Below, in pieces: positions 33,135 through 43,227 of a stretch of DNA of 64,000 nucleotides (position 1 is the first letter of the stretch; each line of letters opens with the position of its first letter). The position numbers and the translations under genes are program-made. The DNA is from Macrobrachium rosenbergii (Eukaryota; Arthropoda; Malacostraca; Decapoda; Palaemonidae), in NCBI RefSeq assembly GCF_040412425.1, contig NC_089781.1, positions 49,355,227 to 49,419,226 of the forward strand, written 5' to 3'. The notes beneath the pieces were generated by a model. That model had not been told where the DNA came from, searched no databases, and saw only the letters and a list, made by a program, of their open reading frames with translations.

Positions 33135-34376
33135 TCAGTTTCCCGAATTCGCTGTCACAGTCACCCTCTTTCGTCTACATACACTTGATACATGCCCTTC
33201 CATTCCACATTCGACACACTTCGCTCTCGGTTCTGAACACATTCTCACATAATGCCCATTCTTACCACAGTTGCCACATATTACATTCACTCGGGTACCC
33301 CTACAACCATTAGCAATATGACCCTCCTGTCCGCACCTGTAGCATTTAACCCCCCTATCTTTCGTACACTCCCTTACCAAATGTCCCGATTGCCCACACC
33401 CGAAACACGCTCCTAAAGCCCACCTACACTCATTCTTTGTATGTCCTTCCTTTCCACATCTAAAACACTTCGCTCGACTTCCACTCATCGACCTTCCCCT
33501 TTGTACACTACTATCCCTAACCCGTCCAACCCGTTGTTCCCTTACAAACCCACCATTCATCCTCACTGGCACCTCCACATTACTTGCTCTTACACTCCTA
33601 TCTATTACACTATCGGCCATTCTCATTGGGCCCCTCAACACTGCATCCCTAAAGCTTCCAAACTCTGGTACTCTCTCATCTACCCCAGCCCTTACACTTA
33701 CACTTCTGCTCTCTTTTATAACCCTGTCAAGCTCATAATCTTCTACAATTTCCAAAATTTCTCCCCAAGTCAACCTTTCATTCGTCCATCTTTTCTTCTC
33801 CTTCTGCTTCAAGTTCACAAATTCTCTAACTCCATCTGGCACTGTCCCTAACAACTTCCGTACTAACTCCTTACATTCATCCATCCCATCATCCCCAAAC
33901 TTCTTCCTTGCCAACGTCTCCAGCCTACAAGCATACAGTGACAAGGTTTCCCCAGCTTTCATTCTTGCCTCATCAAATTCATTCTTCCTCTTATACTTAA
34001 CACTCGCTTTCATACGCCTCGCTTGCTCAACTAGTCTAGCTTTCACCTTGTCATACTCAACATCTCCCACACTCATAATAACCCTATACATATCAAGCAA
34101 AAACCCAGTCAAATATTCTCCTAATTCTCGTGCCCACACTCTCTTACTTTCCCCATACTTATCCTGACAAAACCTTTCATACTCCCTAAAGAAATCATGC
34201 ACATCCCTACTTCCATACTCATTATACCTTTCACACCAGGGTACCTCCCTCACATACATAGCCTTTCTCACTTCTTTCTCACTTTCACTCTCACTTTCGC
34301 TACTTTCACTCTGTCCTTTCATACCCTCTTCCGAATACAAAGAGTCCACTTCCGCACTTACATTCATCTTACTCAT
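33135..34376 (-). CDS. gag: D gag, main ORF with five zinc knuckles
   Basis: 413 residues open from MSKMNVSAEVDSLY to a TGA at 33135-33137. It includes the helical capsid-like part (VHDFFREYERFCQDKYG, LSLYACRLETLARKKFG) and five CCHC knuckles: CFRCGKEGHTKNEC, CFGCGQSGHLVREC, CYRCGQEGHIANGC, CGNCGKNGHYVRMC and CVECGMEGHVSSVC. This copy keeps the base that L lost at 2822. The N-terminal coiled-coil part lies in shifted frames upstream (34377-34992), so full-length Gag is not intact in this copy. Confidence 0.88.
   Translation of the reverse strand: MSKMNVSAEVDSLYSEEGMKGQSESSESESESEKEVRKAMYVREVPWCERYNEYGSRDVHDFFREYERFCQDKYGESKRVWARELGEYLTGFLLDMYRVIMSVGDVEYDKVKARLVEQARRMKASVKYKRKNEFDEARMKAGETLSLYACRLETLARKKFGDDGMDECKELVRKLLGTVPDGVREFVNLKQKEKKRWTNERLTWGEILEIVEDYELDRVIKESRSVSVRAGVDERVPEFGSFRDAVLRGPMRMADSVIDRSVRASNVEVPVRMNGGFVREQRVGRVRDSSVQRGRSMSGSRAKCFRCGKEGHTKNECRWALGACFGCGQSGHLVRECTKDRGVKCYRCGQEGHIANGCRGTRVNVICGNCGKNGHYVRMCSEPRAKCVECGMEGHVSSVCRRKRVTVTANSGN
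33138..33144 (-). promoter_or_regulatory. Candidate -1 frameshift site G GGA AAC at the gag end of D
   Basis: On the minus strand the last gag codons read TCG GGA AAC TGA. G-GGA-AAC fits X-XXY-YYZ in the correct frame, and the -1 frame is open into the pol remnant. The same heptamer acts in some retroviral gag-pro junctions. L has G GAA AAC here, one change from it. Confidence 0.7.
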
Positions 34377-34992
34377 TACACTCTTCTTCCCCTCTTTTTA
34401 TCCACTTTTATCCACTCACCTCCATCCACCTCACTATCACTACTGCCTTCACCCTCTCCCTTCTTTCCTGCCTTTCCCACTTCCTTACCCTTCTTACCAG
34501 TTTCCTTTCCCTTTCCCTTCTTCCCTTCTTTTCCCCTGACTTATCCTTACTTTCCTCTGTTCCTTCCCCTTGCTTTTCATTCCCTTTTCCTTACCCTGCC
34601 TCTCATTCCCTCGTTTCTTACTTCCTATTTCCACATCACTTTCATCACTCACGCTTCCATTCACTTCTTCCTCCTTTTCTTTCTCTCTTGCCCCTTCACA
34701 CGTTCCAGAGGACCTGCCTTCAACAGCCCCTTCTCCAAAAACACCCTTGAACATACCTTTCATCATTTCTTCCACACTTTTCATCATTCCCTCCAACTTT
34801 TTATCCATCCTCTCTTCCATTCTCTCTTCTGACTCTTTCATCTCCCCCTTTCATTTCTACTTTTGCACTCCTTAGCATTCCCCCCATCTCCTCCAACTGA
34901 CTCCTCAACTCCTCATTCTCACCCCTCAGCCTCTCATTCTCCTCTCTTGCCAGCCGCAACTCCTCTCTCAACCTCACCAGTTCCTCTTCCAT
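34377..34992 (-). pseudogene. D gag N-terminal coiled coil and charged linker, frameshifted
   Basis: The ATG at 34992 gives MEEELVRLREELRLAREENE, a strong heptad pattern, in frame to about 34830. A frame break leads to KESEERMEERMDKKLEG and on to EEEVNGSVSDESDVEIGSKK, and another to the main ORF. The order matches L gag 1481-2080. Confidence 0.85.
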
Positions 34993-35046
34993 TCCCTCCA
35001 GTCACACTACTAGCCACTAATCTCAATTGCAGCTGCACCATCAGTT

Positions 35047-35064
35047 GCCCCACGTTGGGCACCA
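35047..35064 (-). other. D primer-binding site, tRNA-Lys
   Basis: On the minus strand TGGTGCCCAACGTGGGGC, one mismatch from the exact tRNA-Lys(CUU) site seen in L. Confidence 0.85.
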
Positions 35065-35071
35065 AATATTA

Positions 35072-35444
35072 TGTGGCGGAATTCAAAACCACAAAAAACA
35101 GTACACAACACTCACCCTGATCCTCGGTTGCTGGAAGATGGAGTAAGGCGTCCACGGTCGCCAACACAGCACCCAAAACCACACAAACAAAACAAGGGAA
35201 CATAAAAAAAGAAGATAGAACTATATACACAACAAGAACAGCACACTAACAAGAAAAACCAATAACTCTCAAAAAGCACACAAAAAAACTGTCCAAGACC
35301 AAACGACTGACCGGCACTAGCTCTGACTCAAGACTCACTCCAAAACCGAAAATCCTTCACATATTCCACAGACAGACAGCGCCGTAAACAAACTAACGAC
35401 CTCATCCCTCTTCCAACAACCGAAGCACTCACCAACGACCATTA

Positions 35445-35510
<66 letters not shown>

Positions 35511-35558
35511 ACGGTGGGAAATGCTAAATACAAACAAATTTATTCATCCCTCTATAAT
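35072..35558 (-). repeat. D 5' LTR
   Basis: 487 bases, same ends as the other D LTR, with a (CT)n tract at 35447-35507. One hairpin arm base is changed (ACGGTGGG against ACGTTGGG). Confidence 0.93.
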
Positions 35559-36430
35559 ACGCGACGGCCTGGGCAAGACAGTGTATGCAGTGTCAGACAA
35601 GCAAAGTGGGACGGCACACCGAATTGGGAGTGGGCGAATTCCCCCCGCCAAAGAGACGCTTTGGGCACATCCACGTTGACGTAGTAGGACCTCTTCCCCT
35701 ATCAGGAGGAGCCAGATAACTTCTGACAGTTGTCGACCGCTCCACCAGGTGGCCCGAAGCTACGCCTATGGAAGAAGCCACCTCCAGTGCATGCGCGGAA
35801 GCCCTCCTCTCCAGCTGGATCAGCCAGTTCGGTGTCCCAGATGACATAACGACAGACAGGGGACACGTTTTCCTGTCCGAGCTGTGGACTGCCCTGGCAC
35901 ATCTAACGGGGACCACTCACCACAGCACCACCGCCTACAACCCCGCAGCCAACGGAATGTTGGAAAGGTTCCACAGGTCTCTGAAGGCGTCCCTCATGGC
36001 TCGCTGCTCCTCTGAAAACTGGAAGTACCAGCTGCCCTGGGTCCTCCTCCGATTGAGGACCGCTCCCAGAACCAATGGCGACCCCTCCTCAGCGGAAAAA
36101 GTGTGGGGAGACTCTGGTAGTCCCAGGGGAACTCGTCACAGAAGACAGGGACGACATAGGAACACAGTGGCTCCGAGATAGGGTTGGAAAGTTCGCCCCC
36201 TGTCAAAAGACATTCACCGACAGGACGTACCCCTTCATGCCCCCTGGGCTGTCCTCCAACACCCACATCTTCGTCAGAGACAACGCCGTATGCCCACCCT
36301 TGACTAGACCCTACAGGGAACCTTTCCTTGTACTGGGAAGGAGCAAGTAGGCATTCCGAATATCCATCCATGGGCAAGAAGACTGGGTGTCAATAGACCG
36401 TCTCAAACCCGCATTCCTGGAGGGGGGCAA
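35559..36430 (+). pseudogene. C pol, integrase, right of D
   Basis: The zinc region (KTVYAVSDKQSG-like, decayed) leads to the core: HVDVVGPLPLSGGAR (first Asp), an in-frame TAA at about 35718, then ITTDRGHVFLSELW (second Asp) and NGMLERFHRSLKA (Glu). So the D, D and E residues survive although the frame does not. The last part contains TRPYREPFLVLGRS and VSIDRLKPAFL, the Pol C-terminal motif of this clade. Confidence 0.85.
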
Positions 36431-36647
36431 TGGAGGCAGACCCCAAGATCTCCTGTGTGATGTGGCAGCCCCTCAAACAACCCTTTTCGCAGGAAGGAGA
36501 TGAGGGCGTCCTTGAAAAACCCAGAAACCTGACAGAAAGGCTCCCCAACAAACCACTGAAGAGGACACCGAGAAAGAGAGGCCCCCTTTGTCGCCCCAGC
36601 AGACACCTGGTTTAATCAGACATTGCCTCTGTCTTGGGGGCGAGTAT
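36431..36647 (+). other. C 3' untranslated segment with polypurine tract
   Basis: No supported gene. The stretch CTTGGGGGCGAGTAT just before the LTR is the probable polypurine tract; a similar phrase precedes LTRs of the E family. Confidence 0.6.
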
Positions 36648-37033
36648 TGTAAAGTCCCCACTCAACGCATTCTCTGCAGAGAACATCCCATTTTCTGCGG
36701 TGCCTTTCCATCGACCTAAGGTCGATCGGAATATATATTTATCATCATAATTGTAAACTGTATATATGTTGTCTTTCTAAACAATCATATTTTATGTACA
36801 AGTAACAAGTTCTTTATGTTATATGTCAGACATTGTTGATGACTATGTTCTCTGTATGAACCTGTCCTGTTTTTTGTAAGGAATTAGTTTGACCCCAGGT
36901 CACCTGTAAATCTTTGTACCAGCGGTCTCTGCGAACTACACAGACGTCCACATCCCACTTTATAAGCAGCTAGTTTTCATCAATAAAGCAGCAGTACTTG
37001 TCTTCCTGCTCATTATTTCGCACCTCTCTCACA
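36648..37033 (+). repeat. C 3' LTR
   Basis: 386 bases, TGTAAAGTCC to TCTCACA, similar to the 5' copy with scattered substitutions. Confidence 0.92.
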
Positions 37034-37560
37034 AAGTCACATTCACGGACTTAAAAAACAAACTGCTGAGTTCTTACTCCATGCCCGTGTCCGAGAAAGT
37101 GCAGCGTGCATTCGACCTGTTATCCCAGCCCCTTAGAGGTGCATCACCAGGGTAGCCTGGGACCAGCTGCGGGGGTTGATAACAATCCCAGGCCGCGGCG
37201 AGAAAGGGAAGAAAAGGACTATAGACCTAACAAAAGCAATTTTCCTTCAGTGTCTCCTGTGGGAAGTTCGGTGCCAGATAAGGGATGCAGAGAACCTATG
37301 CATGGATGCTTTAGTCGACGATGCCCAGGAACTATATGAGGTCATCAAGGCCTCGACACACGCCACTGCCCTCACAGCCGCCGCCCTGGGAGGCTGCAAC
37401 CTGTCGTAAGACGACGACGACGGAGACATCAACACCGTTTATAAGAAGAGACTGCCACTCAGAGAGCACAGGACATGGTCAAACCCTGCATGGTGCTTCT
37501 ACCTTAGAAAGTTTGGGACCAACGGCAGAACCTGCAGCCCTCCCTGTTCTTTCACAAAAA
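37034..37560 (+). pseudogene. B gag, C-terminal part
   Basis: Continues from 28771 with TFTDLKNKLLSSYSMPVSEK, then ends in stops near 37158 and resumes in other frames (IFLQCLLWEVRCQIRDAENL, ALTAAALGGCNLS). The finger near 37490 reads CFYLRKFGTNGRTC then PPC, the CsRn1 CHCC type with the His replaced by Leu. Confidence 0.8.
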
Positions 37561-37599
37561 ACGACAAAGGTGGCCACAAATAACAGCTGTGGCCACTAA

Positions 37600-39267
37600 A
37601 TCCAACTCGCCCTGCCCAGCAGGTTTTTTCATCACAGACGAAATTTTCAAACGTTGCCTGCTGGTAGATACAGAGGCAATGCAGTCGGTCTTCCTGCCCT
37701 CCAGGGAAGGTTAGAAAAAATACCTGACTCAATACCCGCCCTCATAGCAGCAAACAGAACTCCCATCCACACTTATGGCACAACGACCTGGGCTATCTCA
37801 ATCCTGGGGTGCAGATACCACTGGCCTTTCATCGTAGTGGATGTTAAGTTCCCCCTGCTGGGTGCGGACTTCCTAGGGCACCACTGACTTCTAGTCGATG
37901 TCGCCAGACAACGCCTCCTCGACACAGGAACATGCCACTCCTGTCAGCTCTTCACCGGACCTGGAATGCCCACCATCTGCTCCGCAGCCCCCAACAGCTA
38001 AACATCCCTCCTACTGGAGTTCCTGGACGTATTCAAACCAGAACTGCGCCAGTCACCTGGGGCTTCAGCAAAGCACAGCATCTTCCACCACATCACCACG
38101 ATGGGCCCACTAACCCATGCCAAGTTCCGACGATTGTTCCCCCAGAAGTTACAAGACGCCAAACGAGCTTTTGCAGAAATGGAACGCATGGGCATCTGTA
38201 AAAAGTCATCAAGCCCATGGGCATCTCCCCTCCACATGGTAAAGAAATCTGATGGCTCATGGAGGCCCTGCGAGAACTATCGGCGCCTGAATTTGGTAAC
38301 AACACCAGACCACTACCCCCTCCCTAACATGCAGGACCTGATGGGAGCCCTCCACAGAGCCAAAATTTTTCCAAGTCCCTGTACATCCCAACGACATCCC
38401 AAAACCGCCCATCATCATGCCTTTGAGGAGCTACACATTTTCCTATTCCACTTTCAGTCTCAGGAACGCAGGTGCCATATTCCAGTGCCTGATGGACACC
38501 ATTTTGGGAGATCTGCCTTTCTGCATCTGCTACGTCGACGACATCCTCATTTTCTCCAGGTCCCCAGAGGAACACCTTCACCACGTCCATGCCATCATGA
38601 AACGCCTGCAGGACAGCGGATTAGTTGTCAGGTTCGACAAGTGCATTTTCAGGAAAGAAAAAGTAGACTTCCTTGGCCATGAGATTTCCCCAGCAGGATC
38701 TTCAGGAGTTTCTTGGGATGATAAATTACTACCGGCGCTTCATCCCAGATATTGCCCACATCATGTACCCCCTGACGTCAATCCTGAAGGGGAAACCAAA
38801 AGCACTAACACGGGAAGCTCCGCAGCAGCAGGCATTCATTCAGATGAAAAGGGCCCTCTCCAGTGCCACCACCTTAACTCACTGCCTTACACTCCTGTGC
38901 CTATGTCTTCGTCAGGGTGGACGCCTGCCGGCCGCCCTTAACCAGGCCCTACAGGGAGCCCCACTGAGTCATCAGGTGAGCCAGCAAAGCATTCCTCCTC
39001 GACATCCACGGGTGGGAGGACTGGATCACCGTCGACAGACTGAAACCCGCATTCCTGTTGGACAGCGAAGTATGCGAAGAAGAAGGCAGGCGCCCCAGAG
39101 TCCCCCCTCAATACCTGCCTGCAGGCGCACCCGCTTCCCCACCAAGGCAGGGCCCGGGGCGGCCCAGGAAACTCATCCAGCCAACCCCAGATGTCAGCTC
39201 CACCCCACGCCCACAGTTCTCCAGAAGCAGTGGCCCACTCCAACTGCCCCAGCGCCTCTGTGATTAA
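37600..39267 (+). pseudogene. pol: B pol: protease, RT and Pol C-terminus with internal deletions
   Basis: The protease site reads LLVDTEAMQSVFLPS (about 37655), with Gly of DTG changed to Glu, and FPLLGADFLGHH follows near 37850. RT motifs: WASPLHMVKKSDGSWRPC, then a deletion near 38365, then CYVDDILIFS (about 38528-38557) and DFLGHEIS. FLGMINYYRRFIPD follows after another small deletion. RNase H breaks off near 38900 and is joined to the Pol end (DWITVDRLKPAFLLD), so integrase is missing. The Pro/Arg-rich tail ends near 39267. Confidence 0.82.
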
Positions 39268-39324
39268 TGTTTTTTCATCCAATAATTGCTCCTCTAATTA
39301 TTGTCTTGTGGGGGGGCGGGTATT

Positions 39325-39547
39325 TGTACGACAAATCGCGTCTCTCCTTTCTTGTGTTTCTCCCTTCAGATGTACATTAATCACGTCATGTATATTACCT
39401 GTCCATTACAGATTCTTTATGTACCTCATCTTATGCATCATTGTACGGCCTTTCTGCTGATATGTATATCTACCATTTTTTATGCAATATAACGAATATT
39501 GTACATATTTTTATGGTTTTCAGAAAACACAAATTCTGTATGGACGT
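39325..39547 (+). repeat. B 3' LTR, truncated
   Basis: TGTACGACAAATCGCG follows a polypurine tract (GGGGGGGCGGG). It matches 28033-28260 and breaks off at CTGTATGGACG, where an E-type LTR begins. Confidence 0.85.
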
Positions 39548-39889
39548 GTAAGAGCCCGACGTCGTCTCTTCCAAACACATGTGTGTTTGTGTGTGCGTCA
39601 TCCATTGGAGGGGACAAGATACAACAAGAGCATCTCGTTTTCTTTCTCTGACGGAACGTGACTTCAACCATACAATATTTCTGTCTGTTTCTCCCTAACC
39701 ATTGTTGTCTCGATTTATGTACAATCACCACTACTTGCATTGCCATGCAAGCATTCTAATCATATACTCAATGTTCCACCGAATCTTCTGTATCAAACTG
39801 TATGTGTTTCTGTTTGTGAAGACGCCAAACGTCTCGCCATTTCTCATATATTATGCTACTGCATTGTATTCATTAATCTGTCTCGATCT
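39548..39889 (+). repeat. E LTR, left copy, truncated
   Basis: TGTAAGAGCCCGACG onward matches 50542-50880. It stops at ATTAATCTGTCTCGA and passes straight into protease coding sequence. Confidence 0.8.
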
Positions 39890-41644
39890 CCATCCTTGGC
39901 CGGAGGTATTCCTGGGATTTCGTCATTGCGGACGTAAGGGCCCCGCTCCTGGGTGCGGATTTCCTTGCCCACTTTGGGCGGGCAGTCGATGTCAGTCGGA
40001 AGCGCCTCCTTGACACCGACTCCTGCCAGTCCCACCATCTGCTACATCAGCCCCCATCAGTACTCACAGCTGCTGAAGGAGTTCCCTGACGTGTTCAGGC
40101 CCAAGCTCTGCCAGGTACCCGGGGCCCCAGCTAAACATGGCATCTACCATCGCATAAAAACAAAGGGGCCCCCTGCACACGCAAGGTTCTGGAGGCTTCC
40201 CCTCGGCACCTTCAGGAGGCCAAGAACGCCTTCGCCGAAGTGGAACAGATGGGAATATGCAAGAAGGCCTCCAGCCCGTGGGTCTCTCCTCTCCACATGG
40301 TGCAGAAACCGGACGGCTCCTGGAGACTCTGCAGCGACTACAGGCGGCTCAACCTCGCAACGGAACCTGGCCATTACCCTCTGCCGAACATGCAGGATCT
40401 CACGGCCTCCTTCCACGAAGTCAAAATATTTTCTAAGTTGGATCTCTTGAAATCTTATTTCCAGGTACCAGTCGCGCCAGAGGACGTCCCGAAGACCACC
40501 ATCATCACACCTTTCGGGTCCTATGTCTTCGCCTTCTCCACCTTCGGCCTGAGGAACGCGGGGGCGACTTTCCAGCGGCTCATGGACAGCATCCTGGGGG
40601 ACCTGAAGTTCTGTGTCTGCTACGTGGATGATATCCTTATATTTTCCAGGTCCCACAAGGAGCACCAGAGGCACATCCGGGCAGTCCTGCAGCGCCTGCA
40701 GGAGAACAGCCTCGTCGTAAGGTTTGACAAGTGCACCTTTGGCGTCCAGAAAGCCGATTTCCTGGGCCACGAGATATTCCCGGATGGTGTCCACCCGCTC
40801 ACATCTAAAGTCGCGGCCGTCGCCAGGTTTCCCGTCCCCACCTCCGTCAAGGCTGTCCAGGAGTTCCTCGGGATGGTCATCTGCTACAGGAGGTTCATCC
40901 CCGGGATAGCACACACCATGGCCCCCCTGACGGAAACCCTGAGAGACCAACCAAAATCCTTAGTGTGGGGACCCAGCCAGCAGCAGGCCTTCTCCCTGAC
41001 GAAGGCCGCCCTCACTGAGGCAACTGCTTTGGCCCACCAGGACCCCACCGCTCCTCTCCAGCTGACGACGGACGCCAACAGCATCGCCTGTGGAGCCGTC
41101 CTGGAGCAGGTCGTCGACGGCGGCCCCCAGCCCATCGCCTTCTTCAGCAAGAGGTTCAACCCCGCAGAGGCCCGCTACAGCACCTCCGACAGGGAACTCT
41201 GGCAGTATACTGGGCAGTCCGGCACTGCAAGTTCCTCCTGGAGGGCACACCCTTTACAATCTACACGGACCACCAGCCGCTGGTCTATGCCTTCACCAAG
41301 CAGGGCGACGCATGGTCTTCCAGGCAGCAGCGACACCTTGTGGCCATCACGGAGTTCATCTGCTCCATCAAGTACCTCCCCAGCAGGAAGAACCCTGTGG
41401 CAGACGCCCTCTCCAGAGTCGAGCTTAACTCGGTGCAGCTCGGGATCAACTACGAGGACCTCACCAGGGAGCAGGCCGCCGACCCAGAAACCCCACCCTA
41501 CCACACTGCCATCATGTCCCTGAAGTGGAGAGATGTGCCCCTTGTCCCCGGGGGCCCAAATCTCCTCTGCGACGTCAGTACCGGCCAGCCCCGCCCTCTG
41601 GTGCCTGCCTCCCGCTGCCGCCAGGTATTCGACGTCATCCACGG
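39890..41644 (+). pseudogene. pol: E pol: protease end, RT and RNase H
   Basis: It starts in the protease C-terminal half (APLLGADFLAHF) with no DTG part. A 427-residue ORF (40240-41523) carries RT: WVSPLHMVQKPDGSWRLC, FSKLDLLKSYFQVPV, FGLRNAGATFQRLM, CYVDDILIFS (about 40615-40644) and DFLGHEIF. FLGMVICYRRFIPG follows, then RNase H with LTTDANSIACGAVLEQ. A frame break near 41200 separates the RNase H end (KNPVADALSRVEL, 41392-41430). This is the best preserved CsRn1-type RT domain here. It is cut at 41644 by F. Confidence 0.88.
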
Positions 41645-42146
41645 TAATTTGGACAACGATGAGATTCCACAAGTCAAGGAAAACCAATTCTACCACTTCT
41701 CTTTATTTGGTGAAGTCTACAAAGAAGAAAAAACACAAAATAAATGACAAATAAAACTGCACAAAGTAATGACAAAAATACGAACTGCTTATGGTATAAC
41801 GAAAATAAAGACAAATATTTAAATGCAAAGAGTAAAATAGATACAACAAAATGCAACTTAATAGTGACTAATACAGTAAGTATTAATATCACTCACAAAG
41901 TCCACCCGACTATATGTAAACAGTTATCCAAATTTAAAACAAGAGCGTATTCACTCATGGTCTGTCAGTCAGACCTTGCTACTAAAGACTAAACGTTAAA
42001 ATATAAACAGCCTGGAAGCAACCACTAGCAAATAGACAGTAACCATATTAATGCTCGTTTAAGGGTAAACAGCATTTACAGACACCCATATCTTTAGAGT
42101 AATAAATACTTAAACAGCGCAAACAACCGTCTGAAAGTCCGCTACA
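41645..42146 (-). repeat. F 3' LTR
   Basis: On the minus strand TGTAGCGGACTTTC to TCCAAATTA. The preceding purine tract CTAGGCGGGAG (minus, 42147-42157) is the likely polypurine tract. Confidence 0.9.
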
Positions 42147-42262
42147 CTCCCGCCTAGTGGAGAATGCAATGAACCACAATAATTTAAAGGACTTTCAAAA
42201 CATATACATGTAGAGAGAGACCAAATCAGTTTGGTTTACAATATAAATGAAATTCTGCCAAT

Positions 42263-43168
42263 TTAATTTTGAGCATCTTTATCTGCCTTAGCTTGGAATC
42301 CATGTTGAAGCTCTTGTACTGTAGCAATTAAGCAAAGTTTATGAATGGGTCTCTCCCAGTGAACCACCTTTCCATTCTCCACTGTTCGAACAGTAACTCT
42401 TCGAACAAGCCCATCTTTTCCGGGATGAATCCTCTCAACAAGACCGCGCCTCCACAGTCCCCTAGGAGCGACACCTCCCTTTAGGCCTGGTTCCAGAAGA
42501 AGAACCAAATCACCAACTTGAAGATTCTGTTTGGGATGAAACCATTTCGATCTTTGTACTAGCTGAGGAGGCATATAACGAATCCAAGTCTCCCAAAATA
42601 TCTGAATTCTCTGTTGAGCTACCTCTACCATGCTTCTCAAGTTCACTTCGTTACCGGTATATGGTTGTAGAACTGAAGGTTGCCCATGAGGAAACAGTAA
42701 GTCATTGCCGGTTATAGTTGGGGACTCAAGAGGATCTGGTCCATTTGGGAAAAGTGGTCGTGAATCAACAAGGTACGTCACCTCTGACAGTATTGTTTGC
42801 CATTCCAAAGCACTGAATTTCTTGTGGTGATATTCTGTTACTGCATCTAAACCTCTTCTACAGCTTCTGATCAATGATTCAACAACACCATTCATATGAG
42901 AAGCGTGAGATGTGTTGAATTTCCACTCAAATTTTGTCCCAGCAATTGCAAACGTGTCCTTTATTAGGCTCTCGTTCCAAGAATTTATCCACTTTTGCAA
43001 TTTCTCTTGAGCCCCTATGAAATTGCGTCCTCTGTCACTTACTGCCAAAACTGGATGGATTCCATGATTACAAGTAAATCTTCTCCAAGCACAGAGAAAA
43101 GCATCTGAAGACAATGAGTCGACCAGTTCAAGAGATATGACACGAGTGACGGTGCAAATTATGATCAT
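42263..43168 (-). pseudogene. F pol, integrase core and C-terminus
   Basis: 301 residues open on the minus strand. SDRGRNFIGAQEKLQ gives the second catalytic Asp and SHASHMNGVVESLIRS the Glu; the first Asp lies in the preceding decayed part (ISLELVDSL region). NDLLFPHGQPSVLQP and QVGDLVLLLEPGLKGG with GLVERIHPGKDG form the DUF5641-like C-terminal module usual in BEL/Pao. A frame break near 43190-43230 separates it from the upstream ORF. Confidence 0.85.
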
Positions 43169-43227
43169 TATACTTCCTTCAGTGCTTGCATTACGAGTTA
43201 ACTTTATTTTGATAGGGTCAAAGAAAT

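Larger units (their letters stand above)
31943..35558 (-). mobile_element. Element D: gag-only deletion derivative of the L family, inside C
   Basis: 3,616 bases with two LTRs, primer site, gag, polypurine tract and hairpin. The target duplication ACGC is exact (31939-31942 and 35559-35562), and C's integrase resumes directly. Compared with L, bases equivalent to 3403-7898 are absent, joined at a shared GAGG (33051-33054). So protease, RT, RNase H, PR2 and integrase are gone while gag, LTRs and all cis sites remain. The LTR pair shows only about three substitutions apart from microsatellite length. Confidence 0.93.
28772..37033 (+). mobile_element. Element C: CsRn1-type retrotransposon inside B, host of D
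   Basis: LTRs at 28772-29153 and 36648-37033 flank leader, gag, RT, RNase H and integrase. The target duplication AAGT lies at 28768-28771 and 37034-37037. Removing C restores B's gag reading. C lacks a protease segment between the Gag finger and the RT, and is itself interrupted by D at 31943-35558. Confidence 0.93.
28033..39547 (+). mobile_element. Element B: CsRn1-type retrotransposon split by element C
   Basis: B has a 5' LTR (28033-28372), leader, gag (28518-28771 continuing at 37038), protease, RT, a large deletion through RNase H and integrase, the Pol C-terminus and a 3' LTR start (39325-39547). C sits in gag with a 4-base target duplication. B's LTR differs from those of C and E, so it is a different subfamily. 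Confidence 0.85.

Noticed and set aside
31943..35558. D as an independent gag-type host gene (Arc- or CNBP-like)
   Set aside because: LTRs, primer site and exact target duplication show a retrotransposon insertion.
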